The notes: a model not told the origin generated them from the sequence alone. Shown: positions 17,867-26,931, counted from the first letter of the stretch. The stretch is DNA of 64,000 bases from Candidatus Gottesmanbacteria bacterium (GCA_016186795.1 JACPKY010000002.1:755814-819813); one strand, 5' to 3'. Numbers and translations: made by a program.

Positions 17867-18952
17867 ATGAAAATTTTAGCAATCGAATCGAGTTGCGATG
17901 AAACTGCGGCTGCAGTTATTGAAGACGGAGTAAAGATTCTTTCAACGGTTGTATCCTCATCTGAAGATCTTCATAGAGAAATCGGAGGAATAATCCCAGA
18001 AACAGCTGCGCGGCAACAGTTACATTCTATTTTGCCAGTTATTGAAAAAGTTATTGCACCATTTTCCATCTCTTCCCCTACCGCAAAGAAGAATCCCTCT
18101 AAACTAATAGAAGAGATTCAAAGAAATATTGATGGAATTGCGGTAACAATTGGCCCTGGACTTATTGGCTCTCTTCTTGTAGGAGTTGAAACCGCAAAAA
18201 CACTTGCGTACTCAACAGGAAAATCTCTCATTCCGGTCAACCATATATCTGCCCATCTTTATGCAAATTGGCTAGATCGGAAAAAAATTCCTGAATTTCC
18301 TGCAATTGGACTTGTTGTTTCTGGCGGACATACTGAACTTTTCTTTCTAAAAAATCATAGAGAATGGAAATGGCTCGGTGGTACGCGTGATGATGCAGCG
18401 GGAGAAACGTTTGACAAAACTGCACGACTTTTAGAGCTTGGGTACCCGGGTGGACCAGCTATTGCCGCTGAAGCTGAAAAATTAACAACTCTTGATTCTC
18501 AACTTTCAATTAAACTGCCAAGACCAATGTTTGACTCAAAAGATTTTCAGTTCTCTTTCTCAGGTCTCAAGACTGCAGTTATCCGAAAAGTCCAAGAACT
18601 ACAGAGTACCAATCAATGGGACGAACAAATAGTTATACAACTGGCGCATGAAATTCAAGAATCTATTACCGATGTTCTTGTAAAAAAGACGCTTGATGCT
18701 GTGAAAAAATATGCTGTCAAATCAATACTCTTAGGCGGAGGGGTTGCAGCAAATAGAAGACTTTCAGAAAAGTTTAATCTTCAAATTTCATCCCGATTTA
18801 ATCGGGAAAAATCGAAAATTAATCTTCATGTCCCTCCTCCCTCACTTTGTACGGACAATGCAGCATACATTGGAAGTTTTGCCTATTTCTGTGGAAAACC
18901 TGCTTCTTTATCTGAGGTTAATGCAGAGCCAAATCTTGAACTTGAAGTATAA
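17867..18952 (+). CDS. tsaD: tRNA N6-adenosine threonylcarbamoyltransferase TsaD
   Basis: 361 residues, with the ASKHA-fold signature MKILAIESSCDETAAAVI, the metal-binding HISAHLYAN pair of histidines, GGHTEL, the DDAAGETFDK block and a C-terminal GGGVAANRRL and CTDNAAYIG. It transfers the threonylcarbamoyl group to A37 of ANN-decoding tRNAs with TsaB and TsaE, whose genes are not in the window. An insertion of about 20 residues sits near position 65. Close to the upstream nucleotidyltransferase and just before valS. Confidence 0.96.
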   Translation: MKILAIESSCDETAAAVIEDGVKILSTVVSSSEDLHREIGGIIPETAARQQLHSILPVIEKVIAPFSISSPTAKKNPSKLIEEIQRNIDGIAVTIGPGLIGSLLVGVETAKTLAYSTGKSLIPVNHISAHLYANWLDRKKIPEFPAIGLVVSGGHTELFFLKNHREWKWLGGTRDDAAGETFDKTARLLELGYPGGPAIAAEAEKLTTLDSQLSIKLPRPMFDSKDFQFSFSGLKTAVIRKVQELQSTNQWDEQIVIQLAHEIQESITDVLVKKTLDAVKKYAVKSILLGGGVAANRRLSEKFNLQISSRFNREKSKINLHVPPPSLCTDNAAYIGSFAYFCGKPASLSEVNAEPNLELEV

Positions 18953-18975
18953 AAATGTGAGTGTATAATCCGAAT

Positions 18976-21204
18976 ATGATTGACAAAATCTATACGCATC
19001 AAGATATTGAACAAAAATGGTACAAAGAGTGGGAAGAAAACGGATATTTTAAGCCCTTCCTCAATTCTTCAAGAACTCCTTTCTGCATAATTTTACCTCC
19101 CCCGAATGCAAATGCAGATCTCCATATGGGACACGCAATGTATGTTGTCGAAGACATCTTAGTTCGATATCACCGGATGAAGGGGGACGCGACACTGTGG
19201 CTTCCAGGAGCTGATCATGCAGGCTTTGAAACCCAGTTTGTGTTTGAAAAACAGCTTGCAAAGAAAGGGGAAAGTCGGTTCGATTTCCCTCGTGAGACAT
19301 TGTATACAATGATCTGGGATTTTGTTCATACAAATCGTGGCAAAATGGAAAACCAGTTACGTCGATTAGGGTTTTCACTGGATTGGTCTCGTCAAGTTTT
19401 CACACTTGATCCGAAAGTAGTTTCAATTGTCTATAAAACATTTAAAAAACTTTACGATGAGAAACTTGTCTATCGTAGCGAGAGACTCGTAAATTACTGC
19501 ACACGATGTGGAACAGGTTTCTCTGATCTGGAAGTAAACTATGTCGAACGAAATGATCCACTTTACTTTATGAAGTATGGATCATTCGTTATTGCAACAG
19601 TAAGGCCAGAAACGAAGTTTCGTGATACTGCACTTGCAGTAAATCCAAAAGACAAACGGTATAAACAATATATAGGCAAGACATTTGATATACAGGGACT
19701 TTTAGGAGTGGTGAAAATGACGATCATTCCTGATAAAGAAGTCGATCCGAAATTTGGAACTGGTATTATGAAAGTGACTCCTGCACATGATCCTCATGAT
19801 TTTGAACTTGGAAAAAAATTCACCTTGCCGGTTACCCCTATTATAGATTTTAAAGGAAGAATGGATTTTTCTTGGTTTATAGACAAAAAGGGGACAGATC
19901 AGAAATATGTGGAAAGAGCCAAAAAATATCATGGCCAGAAGGTCCTTCAAGCGCGGAAAATGATGGTTGAAGACCTTAAGACAGATGGATTGCTTCTTAA
20001 AACTGACGAGAACTATACTCATCGCATCGGCATCTGCTATCGATGCGGCACAGTCATTGAGCCTCTCCCGATGAAACAGTGGTTTATAAAAATTCAACCG
20101 TTGACTCAGAAAGCAGTACGTTCCATAAAAGAAAAGAGGGTGACTTTCACTCCAAAACGATTTGAAAAAATAGCAATTAAGTGGCTGACAAATTTCCATG
20201 ACTGGAACATAAGTAGACAAATTGTGTGGGGTATCCGTATACCAGCTTGGAAATGTGTTCGCTGCGCTCAAACTCAAAAATCAAAAATCAAAAATCAAAA
20301 TGAAAAAGAATGGATCGTAACAAATGGAAAAAAACCAGAGAAGTGTCCTACATGTGGGAACACTCAATTAGAGCAGGATACGGATACGTTTGACACGTGG
20401 TTTTCCTCTGGTCAGTGGCCTGTTGCTACTTTAAAGGTGAATAACGAGAAAGATTTTGAGACATTCTATCCTACCTCAGTTATGGAAACAGGGTATGATA
20501 TCCTTCCTTGGTGGGTTTGTAGAATGATAATGCTCGGTTTGTATATGACAGGGAAAGAACCGTTTAAAATAGTATACCTTCATGGACTGATAAGAGATGC
20601 TAAGGGGCAAAAGATGAGTAAATCCAAGGGAAATGTAGTAAACCCTTTACAAATGGTAGATACATACGGAGCAGATGCGCTCCGTATGGCACTCATTTAT
20701 GGAACAGCAGCAGGGAATGATCTTTCTCTTTCTGAAGATAAGATTCGAGCTATGAGAAACTTTTCTAACAAACTCTGGAATATTATGAGATTCATATCTT
20801 CTTTTTCTGAAAATTCTCCATCGACCATTCTTGGTGAACGGAAGGAATTACCAAAATGGATAAATACTCTTGAAAAAGAAATACTTACTTTGATCAAGAG
20901 AACCACAACACTTATTGCATCGTATAAATTTGGTCAAGCGGCTGAGCTTCTATACGAGTATATTTGGCATACGTTTGCTGATAAGCATATTGAGGAGTCA
21001 AAAAGGTGGAAAAGTCCAAAAACAATGGAACAGGTTCAGAAAGCTCTTTCATCAACCTATCTTACGTGTATTACTCTTCTCCATCCTTTCATGCCTTTCA
21101 TTACAGAAGAAATAACAAACCATCTAGGAAGGGAAAGATCTCAACCACTTATCGTGTCTCCGTGGCCGAAGGGGGATGACTTATCTACTTCTCAACAATT
21201 TTGA
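18976..21204 (+). CDS. valS: Valyl-tRNA synthetase
   Basis: 742 residues from ATG 18976, chosen because TATAAT at 18964-18969 ends 6 bases before it. NADLHMGHAMY is the HIGH motif and KMSKSKGNVVNP the KMSKS loop. Two Cys-x2-Cys zinc knuckles are seen (CTRCGTGF, CYRCGTVI and CVRC with CPTCGN). The editing domain (TVRPETKFRDTALAVNP) is present. It charges tRNA-Val. It is shorter than most ValRS because the C-terminal coiled-coil tRNA-binding arm is absent. A 7-base tandem repeat encodes an odd basic insert between the last two Cys pairs. The 3' end overlaps the convergent cyclophilin gene. Confidence 0.96.
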   Translation: MIDKIYTHQDIEQKWYKEWEENGYFKPFLNSSRTPFCIILPPPNANADLHMGHAMYVVEDILVRYHRMKGDATLWLPGADHAGFETQFVFEKQLAKKGESRFDFPRETLYTMIWDFVHTNRGKMENQLRRLGFSLDWSRQVFTLDPKVVSIVYKTFKKLYDEKLVYRSERLVNYCTRCGTGFSDLEVNYVERNDPLYFMKYGSFVIATVRPETKFRDTALAVNPKDKRYKQYIGKTFDIQGLLGVVKMTIIPDKEVDPKFGTGIMKVTPAHDPHDFELGKKFTLPVTPIIDFKGRMDFSWFIDKKGTDQKYVERAKKYHGQKVLQARKMMVEDLKTDGLLLKTDENYTHRIGICYRCGTVIEPLPMKQWFIKIQPLTQKAVRSIKEKRVTFTPKRFEKIAIKWLTNFHDWNISRQIVWGIRIPAWKCVRCAQTQKSKIKNQNEKEWIVTNGKKPEKCPTCGNTQLEQDTDTFDTWFSSGQWPVATLKVNNEKDFETFYPTSVMETGYDILPWWVCRMIMLGLYMTGKEPFKIVYLHGLIRDAKGQKMSKSKGNVVNPLQMVDTYGADALRMALIYGTAAGNDLSLSEDKIRAMRNFSNKLWNIMRFISSFSENSPSTILGERKELPKWINTLEKEILTLIKRTTTLIASYKFGQAAELLYEYIWHTFADKHIEESKRWKSPKTMEQVQKALSSTYLTCITLLHPFMPFITEEITNHLGRERSQPLIVSPWPKGDDLSTSQQF
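20274..20300 (+). repeat. Heptanucleotide tandem repeat inside valS
   Basis: TCAAAAA is repeated three times with a fourth partial copy of six bases. It encodes part of the basic, Gln/Lys-rich insert QKSKIKNQNEKE in a zinc-knuckle loop. A change of one unit (7 bases) would shift the reading frame of an essential gene. Confidence 0.8.
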
Positions 21205-21853
21205 CGTTTTCAATAAGAATTGGGCTTTGGGGTTTTGATAACTCCCTTTGGGCATTCTCTTCAACAGGTGTATCGGAAATTTCATCAATGACATCCATAC
21301 CATTTGTTACTTTCCCAAAAATAACGTACTGCTTCGGTAGGTTATAATCTTGATGCATGATAAAAAATTGGCTACCATTCGTATTTGGTCCATGATTTGC
21401 CATTGCGACTATTCCACGTGTATAGTCTCTATTTATCTTCTCGTCGGGAAAAGTGTATCCTGGTCCACCAGTACCGTTGCCCTCTGGATCACCACCTTGA
21501 ATCATAAATCCTTTCATGATTCGATGAAAAATGGTGTTCGTATAAAATCCGTCTCTTGAAAGGAATACAAAGTTGTTTACTGTTTGTGGTACTTCATCTG
21601 TAAAAAGCTGAATTTCAAAAGAACCTTTTGATGTTGTTACTTCTGCGGTATATTTTTTCTTTGTGTCAATTGAAAGTGGCGGTGGTGAAGAGTATGTTTT
21701 TGCTTGATTTTGGGATTGAGAGGTAGACTTAGATGTCTCCTTTATATTCTTACTATCTCGGGAAAATAGAAATAGGCTCACGAGAATCAAAACAATGATT
21801 ACAGCTATATAAAGGAAAAAGTCCTTCAGATGTTTTGGCTCACCAGAAGACAT
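21185..21853 (-). CDS. Membrane-anchored cyclophilin-type peptidyl-prolyl isomerase
   Basis: 222 residues: an N-terminal membrane helix (FFLYIAVIIVLILVSLFLF), a Ser/Gln-rich linker, then a compact cyclophilin domain (VPQTVNNFVFLSRDGFY, FHRIMKGFMIQGGDPEGNGTGG, MANHGPNTNGSQFFI, YVIFGKVTNGMDVID). The FHR, QGGDP and GSQFFI residues of the active site are kept. It would help fold proteins outside the membrane. The SurA_N-type protein gene lies 6 bases upstream, so the two probably work together in export folding. Confidence 0.92.
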   Translation of the reverse strand: MSSGEPKHLKDFFLYIAVIIVLILVSLFLFSRDSKNIKETSKSTSQSQNQAKTYSSPPPLSIDTKKKYTAEVTTSKGSFEIQLFTDEVPQTVNNFVFLSRDGFYTNTIFHRIMKGFMIQGGDPEGNGTGGPGYTFPDEKINRDYTRGIVAMANHGPNTNGSQFFIMHQDYNLPKQYVIFGKVTNGMDVIDEISDTPVEENAQRELSKPQSPILIENVKIVEK

Positions 21854-21859
21854 AACGAC

Positions 21860-22537
21860 TTAGATGTATTTCTTGACGTTTGCGCCTTTACGAATTTCAT
21901 CAAACCATTTATCAAATAATTCTGAAACTTTCTGCTGTTTCAAAATACTTTTTACCTCTTCACGAAGAGCAGCTGGATCGGTTGCATTCTTATACGCCTG
22001 TGCATTTTGAGCAATGTAGTCTTCAACCTCACTCGAAGAAATGGAGGCTTCGCTATCAAACATTCTATCAATCGAGAGTTGAATTTCTATCTGCCTTCGA
22101 AACTCCTCTTTTGTCATTCCCTGTGCGAGTAGCGCTTCATCAAGTGTTGCTCTTCCCTCGAGACGCTTTTCTATATCGGCAACTTTCGTATCAATATCTT
22201 GGGCTGTCACAATGATTCCTTTCTGACGTGCCGCTGCTAAAATAAGTCGTTCATTGATAAGATTTTCTAGCATTTGATCACCAAATTTCCTGACAAGTTG
22301 ATCATTCAGTTGCCACCTGGATATTGGCTGACCATTCACCATCGCGGCAATAAACGATCCTTTGAACTTCCAGAGAAGAAGGGCAAGAAGAAGAATAGAG
22401 ATGAGGATAATGTTTTTGAGTGTAAATATTTGAGGGGAAGAGCGTTCTTTCAATGTAAGCGGTGTTTGCACTTCAGCGGGTGAAACTAAATGCGTTTTCC
22501 GACTTGTGTTTCTGTTTGTACTTCTTTTTTTCGGCAT
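21860..22537 (-). CDS. Membrane-anchored SurA N-terminal domain protein, no isomerase domain
   Basis: 225 residues. A basic N terminus is followed by a membrane helix (IILISILLLALLLWKF), then a SurA/PrsA-like chaperone domain (VNGQPISRWQLNDQLVRKFGDQMLENLINERLILAAARQKG, quoted here only as family evidence in part: the VNGQPI start and LINERLI helix). No parvulin domain follows, unlike PrsA or SurA. It would bind unfolded exported proteins. The cyclophilin encoded next may supply the isomerase activity. A possible promoter TGTATAGT lies 10 bases before the ATG. Confidence 0.78.
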   Translation of the reverse strand: MPKKRSTNRNTSRKTHLVSPAEVQTPLTLKERSSPQIFTLKNIILISILLLALLLWKFKGSFIAAMVNGQPISRWQLNDQLVRKFGDQMLENLINERLILAAARQKGIIVTAQDIDTKVADIEKRLEGRATLDEALLAQGMTKEEFRRQIEIQLSIDRMFDSEASISSSEVEDYIAQNAQAYKNATDPAALREEVKSILKQQKVSELFDKWFDEIRKGANVKKYI

Positions 22538-22584
22538 AAGATGACTTACTATACACTACCGAATTCTTATTGGCAAGCAGTATG

Positions 22585-23028
22585 TTATGTAGATTTCTGT
22601 ATTCTCTCACTAACTAATTTCGCAACAAGCGATCCATTGGCATTCCCTCTTACTCTCGCCATTACCCGACCTATAATTTTCCCTACGTATTGCAAGTCTT
22701 TCCCCTGCATCACTTCTTCTTCAATAATTTTTCGTATTTCTCCCTCAGTCATTTGCGCGGGTAAATATTTTTGAATCATCTGAAGTTGTTTTTCCTCATC
22801 ATCTACCAAATCCTGCCGATTTCCTTTTCTAAAAAGCTCTATCGCTTCTTTCCGTTTTTTTAGTTCCTTCTGAAGCACAATTTTACATTCCTCATCGGAA
22901 AGATTTCGGCCTTTTGCAATTTCTTCATATTGTATTTGAGAGAGAAGAAATCGAAAGACTTTAACCTCTGTCCCCTTTCCTTCCTTCAATGAAGCTACCA
23001 CGGCTTTTTGAATTTCGTCTTTTAGCAT
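22585..23028 (-). CDS. yqeY: GatB/YqeY domain protein
   Basis: 147 residues, typical length. It matches the YqeY family: LKDEIQKAVVASLKEGKGTEVKVFRFLLSQIQ at the start (only the pattern is used), EEEKQLQMIQKYLPAQMTE and a C-terminal IIGRVMARVRGNANGSLVAKLV block. YqeY resembles the tRNA-binding tail of GatB, and its exact role is unsettled. It is transcribed in the same direction as its neighbours and stands between the chaperone pair and a small membrane peptide. Confidence 0.88.
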   Translation of the reverse strand: MLKDEIQKAVVASLKEGKGTEVKVFRFLLSQIQYEEIAKGRNLSDEECKIVLQKELKKRKEAIELFRKGNRQDLVDDEEKQLQMIQKYLPAQMTEGEIRKIIEEEVMQGKDLQYVGKIIGRVMARVRGNANGSLVAKLVSERIQKST

Positions 23029-23048
23029 AATTTATCTACTCTACCAGT

Positions 23049-23156
23049 CTAAACGGTAGGTGTAAAGATTATTTGGGATAATAGATAAAGAAGAAGTATA
23101 GAAAGAGACAGAGCAAGAATAAGAATTAATTTATACGAAGAATAAAAATTTGCCAT
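23049..23156 (-). CDS. Possible single-helix membrane peptide (35 aa)
   Basis: A short frame in the 150-base gap between yqeY and the methyltransferase gene: ATG at 23156, stop at 23049-23051. The product has a short polar start (MANFYSSYK) and one long hydrophobic helix rich in Leu and Ile. A GAGG about 10 bases before the ATG could be a ribosome site. There is no homology evidence, so it may be chance. Confidence 0.35.
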   Translation of the reverse strand: MANFYSSYKLILILALSLSILLLYLLSQIIFTPTV

Positions 23157-23177
23157 ACTCTTACTACCTCATCTATC

Positions 23178-24452
23178 TTACACTGTTTTGATAAATCTTA
23201 CTATTTCCCGAAAAACAAATTGACCTTTACTGCCATAGAGGAGAGAATTTCTTCCTGTTTGTTCTCCGCCGACCAACCGTAATTCGGAATCCTCAAGAAG
23301 AGAATCTACTACAAATCCACAGCGTCTTATCTCTGAGAGTATTGGAAGAAAGTGCCTTTTTCCTTCAAGGAAAAAGGCAGGAAAAATGATGATAACTTTT
23401 CCATTTTTTTTCACTATTTTTGAAAATTCGACAAAAGCTGAGGTGTAGAGGAGAGAAATTTCATGCTGTATTTTTTGAATCATCGAGGTATCCGGCTTCC
23501 CCACCATCGGAGGACCTAAATATGGCTCTGTGACGATTGCGTCGACGGTTTGGTGAGACAACCGCGCACTCAGCCGTACCACATCAGTCAGAAAAATTTC
23601 CAATCGTATCTCTTTTTTTAGAAGTTGAGGATAACGCTCCTGTAACCAAGAAATGTTTCTTTTGGTATCTTCAATAGCCTTTTGGCTCTTGTCCGAACCG
23701 AGAATATTAGTATGTCCTAAAAGAAGGGCTTCTTGGAGAATTGTCCCACTTCCACAGAAAGGATCAAGTAGAATTTCTTCACTTCCCATATCTGCAAGAT
23801 TTACTAACATCCGAGCAAGTTTTGTGGGAAGTATACCGGATTTCTTATCAAGGTAGGGTCTACCAATATCACGTTGACTATATTTCTCAAAATCTTGAAC
23901 TGTATATGTTTTTCCTGCAAGAAGTGAATCTTTTGCTAGAAAGAGAGCGATCTCGACACCTTGTCGCAATAACCCATTTTTAACAACTGACACAGAAGTA
24001 AGGTATCGTTCTTTAACTCGCAAAAATCCTACCCGAATACCTTTTTTTTTGAGATTGTCCTTGACCATAAAATTTATCGCTTGGAGGTTGTTCTGTAGTT
24101 TTTTCAAAAGCTGGTAATTACCACATACATCATAAAGACTTATTCCCAAATGAGTCTTCTTGGGGATATTGGGCAGATACTTGGCAGTAATGTTTTCATA
24201 AGAGAATATACTTTCAAATCCACTGTTTCTTGCATCAAGATGGACCTCATCATATATCTCACCTGCTTTCACTATACCTCCTAATCGTTCGATAAGAGTA
24301 GGGATAGGAAGAAGTTTCTCTGTTCTACAAATAACAGCTTCAGACGATATATGCTCAAAGACATGAGCTTGAGAAATTGTTTTTATGACAACTTTTAGTT
24401 CAGCAAGTGAAACAGATGGATATCTTCCGAGGATAAAAAAATAGCGGTGCAT
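23178..24452 (-). CDS. TRM11/UPF0020-like RNA methyltransferase
   Basis: 424 residues. The N-terminal half (to about 170) is a divergent substrate-binding region. The C-terminal half is an S-adenosylmethionine Rossmann domain with DPFCGSGTILQEALLLG and the catalytic motif VTEPYLGPP, the TEPY form typical of tRNA guanine-N2 (position 10) methyltransferases of archaea and eukaryotes rather than the NPPY of many others. It probably methylates tRNA. A 27-base near-perfect inverted repeat lies within the gene (23353-23379). The start is at 24452, 10 bases after the preceding envelope-protein gene. Confidence 0.82.
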   Translation of the reverse strand: MHRYFFILGRYPSVSLAELKVVIKTISQAHVFEHISSEAVICRTEKLLPIPTLIERLGGIVKAGEIYDEVHLDARNSGFESIFSYENITAKYLPNIPKKTHLGISLYDVCGNYQLLKKLQNNLQAINFMVKDNLKKKGIRVGFLRVKERYLTSVSVVKNGLLRQGVEIALFLAKDSLLAGKTYTVQDFEKYSQRDIGRPYLDKKSGILPTKLARMLVNLADMGSEEILLDPFCGSGTILQEALLLGHTNILGSDKSQKAIEDTKRNISWLQERYPQLLKKEIRLEIFLTDVVRLSARLSHQTVDAIVTEPYLGPPMVGKPDTSMIQKIQHEISLLYTSAFVEFSKIVKKNGKVIIIFPAFFLEGKRHFLPILSEIRRCGFVVDSLLEDSELRLVGGEQTGRNSLLYGSKGQFVFREIVRFIKTV

Positions 24453-24461
24453 GGAGTTACA

Positions 24462-25079
24462 TCATTCAATTACTTCTTCATCAAATCCAAGATCTTCTTC
24501 ATCGGATGTATTTGAATATGTAGAGGTATCGGGTGCTAAAGTTGGTTCAATAAATTGAAATGATGTAGTTACCATCTCAAAAATTTTCCCCCAATATTCT
24601 CTATCTTGCAGATTGCTATCAATTTGATAAAGATATCCATCCCGATACATTGCGATGGTAATCTTTGACTGGTCCCCTGAGACAAATCCTTTCTTTGCAT
24701 CCTCCCCACCAATCGTTGTATCAATAAGATTTTGAACCTTCGCTTTCGTAAGATATCCCTCAAGATTCCCAGATGGAAGATCTTTCACCCATATAATGAT
24801 TCCCCCAGGATGATCGGAATTTTTTAATTCAACCTGAGCATAATTTTCTTGGTCTTCATCATGTTTATCAATTTCTATATTTTTCGGATAGTCAAATTGA
24901 AATTCAGCCTGATCAACCCATGTCGTTACCTCTAGATATGGAGATGGTGGAATTACCATCGTCTCGGATGACTCTGATTGATTTTTCTGTGAAGAAATCA
25001 TGAAATAGTAGACAGAAATACCGCTCACTAAAAGTACTGTCGTAGCAAGAATGATAAAAACTATTTTGGGTATTTTCAT
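24462..25079 (-). CDS. Membrane-anchored hypothetical envelope protein
   Basis: About 205 residues from ATG 25079. A helix (IVFIILATTVLLVSGISVYYF) anchors an extracytoplasmic domain that begins with an aromatic-rich PYLEVTTWVDQAEFQFDYPKN and resembles the general PsbP-like layout, then an acidic tail (DEEDLGFDEEVIE). No family was recognised with confidence. The start is set by an extended -10 TGCTATACT, with TATACT at 25086-25091, 6 bases before ATG. Confidence 0.6.
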   Translation of the reverse strand: MKIPKIVFIILATTVLLVSGISVYYFMISSQKNQSESSETMVIPPSPYLEVTTWVDQAEFQFDYPKNIEIDKHDEDQENYAQVELKNSDHPGGIIIWVKDLPSGNLEGYLTKAKVQNLIDTTIGGEDAKKGFVSGDQSKITIAMYRDGYLYQIDSNLQDREYWGKIFEMVTTSFQFIEPTLAPDTSTYSNTSDEEDLGFDEEVIE

Positions 25080-25136
25080 GCGTGTAGTATAGCAATAAAT
25101 ATTGCCAATTACCACCTATTTTTGTACAATACGAAT

Positions 25137-25568
25137 ATGAGGTATCGCCTTGTATCAATTCTTGTAAGTGTACTGTTCTTTTCGATACTTTTTTCAACTC
25201 CACTTCATGCAGCGAAAAAGTTTGTAAAGAAACAATCTGCTTCAAAAAGCGCAGGAGGAGCAATTCCGGCAATAGTGAAATACAGAAGCGATAAACTTGG
25301 ACTCCTTTTCTCCTTTTCGAATTTTCGAGGGATTGAGTCAGTATCCTATTCATTCTCGTATACAGCCAATGGAATACCTCAAGGAGCTGGGGGTACAATT
25401 ACCGCGGGGAATAATCCATCCATGCAGCGGGAACTTCTCTTTGGAACTTGTTCGACGGGTGTATGTACCTACCACTATAATTTAAGTGGTGCCAGACTTA
25501 TTCTTACCGCAAAACTAACAAATGGTAAAACAGTCACAAAAAGTTACCGCATCAAGACGTATCAGTAA
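25137..25568 (+). CDS. Secreted hypothetical protein, about 143 aa
   Basis: From ATG 25137, a signal peptide (LVSILVSVLFFSILFSTPLHA) with a likely cleavage after Ala is followed by a basic stretch and a beta-rich domain with Tyr and Ser repeats (SVSYSFSYTANGIPQGAGG, with one Cys-x4-Cys at CSTGVC). This could be an Ig-like fold. Function is unknown. The start is set by TACAAT at 25125-25130, 6 bases before ATG. It is divergent from the gene at 25079 and its 3' end overlaps hisE by 17 bases in the opposite direction. Confidence 0.6.
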   Translation: MRYRLVSILVSVLFFSILFSTPLHAAKKFVKKQSASKSAGGAIPAIVKYRSDKLGLLFSFSNFRGIESVSYSFSYTANGIPQGAGGTITAGNNPSMQRELLFGTCSTGVCTYHYNLSGARLILTAKLTNGKTVTKSYRIKTYQ

Positions 25569-25854
25569 AATTTTTTTTCCCAGTTCTCCGTTTTCCTAAT
25601 TCTTCATAAATTTCTTGGAGCGTAATATTTTTTGAAACTAATAAAACAGTAACAATGAAAAATAAATCAGCAACTTCTTGAATAGTTTTATTTTTCCTCT
25701 TGTCTTTTGCCGCAATAACGACTTCAACCGCTTCTTCCCCCAACTTTTGGATTATTCTATCTAATCCTTGCCGAAATAAAGAGACAGTATAGGAATTCTT
25801 GGGCATCGCTTTTTTCCTTTCAGCAATGATTGAATAAAGATTCTCGAAGTTCAT
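25552..25854 (-). CDS. hisE: Phosphoribosyl-ATP pyrophosphohydrolase HisE
   Basis: 100 residues with the MazG-like all-alpha signature RIIQKLGEEAVEVVIAAK and the DLFFIVTVLL helix. It splits pyrophosphate from phosphoribosyl-ATP, the second step of histidine synthesis. In many bacteria it is fused to hisI; here it is separate. Its start overlaps the hisI stop by four bases (ATGA type), so the two are coupled. It is the last gene of the his operon. Confidence 0.94.
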   Translation of the reverse strand: MNFENLYSIIAERKKAMPKNSYTVSLFRQGLDRIIQKLGEEAVEVVIAAKDKRKNKTIQEVADLFFIVTVLLVSKNITLQEIYEELGKRRTGKKNFTDTS

Positions 25855-26171
25855 AGTATTTTTTGGTAAAAACAGCTTTTATTACCAGTATGACATACAT
25901 TGGTACCAATTAATTCTACTTTCACAAGTACCACATCACCATCACAATCAGAATACATTCCTTTTACTTTCAGTTTATTTCCTGATTCTTCTCCTTTCAT
26001 CCATAATTTCTTCTTGCTTCTGCTCCAAAAATATACCCATCCTGTTTGAAGCGATTTTTGTAACGCCTCACTATTCATATAGCCAAACATAAAAATATCT
26101 CCAGTCGAATTATCCTGGATTATTGTAGGTATTAGGCCATTATTTTTTGTAAAATCAATAGAAACGCTCAT
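25851..26171 (-). CDS. hisI: Phosphoribosyl-AMP cyclohydrolase HisI
   Basis: 106 residues. The zinc- and magnesium-binding motifs are seen: VYFWSRSKKKLWMKGEESG, DCDGDVVLVKVE and a CHTGNKSCF end, with the CDCD and HTGxxSC residues of the family. It opens the adenine ring of PR-AMP, third step of the pathway. It starts one base after hisF ends. Confidence 0.94.
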   Translation of the reverse strand: MSVSIDFTKNNGLIPTIIQDNSTGDIFMFGYMNSEALQKSLQTGWVYFWSRSKKKLWMKGEESGNKLKVKGMYSDCDGDVVLVKVELIGTNVCHTGNKSCFYQKIL

Positions 26172-26172
26172 A

Positions 26173-26931
26173 TTAATTTCTCACTGATATATTTTTTGAC
26201 GCGAGATAATCCTTCACGTCTTTAATCTTCAATTCTCCAAAGTGAAATAGAGATGCCGCAAGGGCTGCATCTGCTCCTCCTTGGGTGAAAATCTCCGAAA
26301 AGTCAGAAAGTTTTCCAGCTCCACCTGAAGCTATAACAGGAACTGAAACTGTTTTCGAAACTTTCTGCGTTAACTCTATATTGAAACCTCTCTTTGTACC
26401 ATCTGTATCAATACTTGTTAATAAAATCTCTCCTGCTCCAAGCTCGACAGCTTGTTTAGACCAAGTAACTGCATCAATTCCCGTATTAGTTCTTCCACCA
26501 TTAATAAAAACATTCCATCTATTATCGCCAACTTTTTTTGCATCAAGGGATAGAACCACACATTGGCTTCCGAACGTTTGCGCGCACTCAGTTATTAATT
26601 CCGGCCGTACAAATGCCCCGGTGTTGACTGAAACTTTATCTGCTCCTGCTTTTAAAATATCCCTCATTTCATCGACACCTCTTACTCCACCTCCAACTGA
26701 AAAAGGTATGGTTACTTTTTTTGCAGTTTTCTCTACAACATCAAGAAGGATAGACCGATTATCAACGGTTGCCGTAATATCAAGAAATACTAGTTCATCA
26801 GCACCTTCTTCGTCATACACTTGAGCTAAACTAACCGGGTTTCCAGCATCTCGGAATGATTCAAATTGAATACCTTTTACAACTTTACCCTCAGTCATAT
26901 CAAGACAGGGAATAATTCTTTTTGTCACCAT
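26173..26931 (-). CDS. hisF: Imidazole glycerol phosphate synthase cyclase subunit HisF
   Basis: 252 residues, a TIM barrel with RIIPCLDMTEGKVVKG and catalytic Asp (IPCLD), FLDITATVDNR, GGGVRGVDEM and a C-terminal ASGGAGKLSDF plus DAALAASLFHFGE. With HisH it makes imidazole glycerol phosphate and AICAR. Its start overlaps hisH by seven bases. No hisA gene lies between hisH and hisF or elsewhere in the operon, the usual place. Confidence 0.96.
   Translation of the reverse strand: MVTKRIIPCLDMTEGKVVKGIQFESFRDAGNPVSLAQVYDEEGADELVFLDITATVDNRSILLDVVEKTAKKVTIPFSVGGGVRGVDEMRDILKAGADKVSVNTGAFVRPELITECAQTFGSQCVVLSLDAKKVGDNRWNVFINGGRTNTGIDAVTWSKQAVELGAGEILLTSIDTDGTKRGFNIELTQKVSKTVSVPVIASGGAGKLSDFSEIFTQGGADAALAASLFHFGELKIKDVKDYLASKNISVRN

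Noticed and set aside
19702..20277. 191-codon open frame on the minus strand inside valS
   Set aside because: It is antisense to a clear synthetase gene, has no family motif and a basic, unusual composition; a shadow frame.
26285..26824. 179-codon open frame on the plus strand opposite hisF
   Set aside because: Ser/Thr/Pro-rich composition without domain signals, fully antisense to hisF; shadow.
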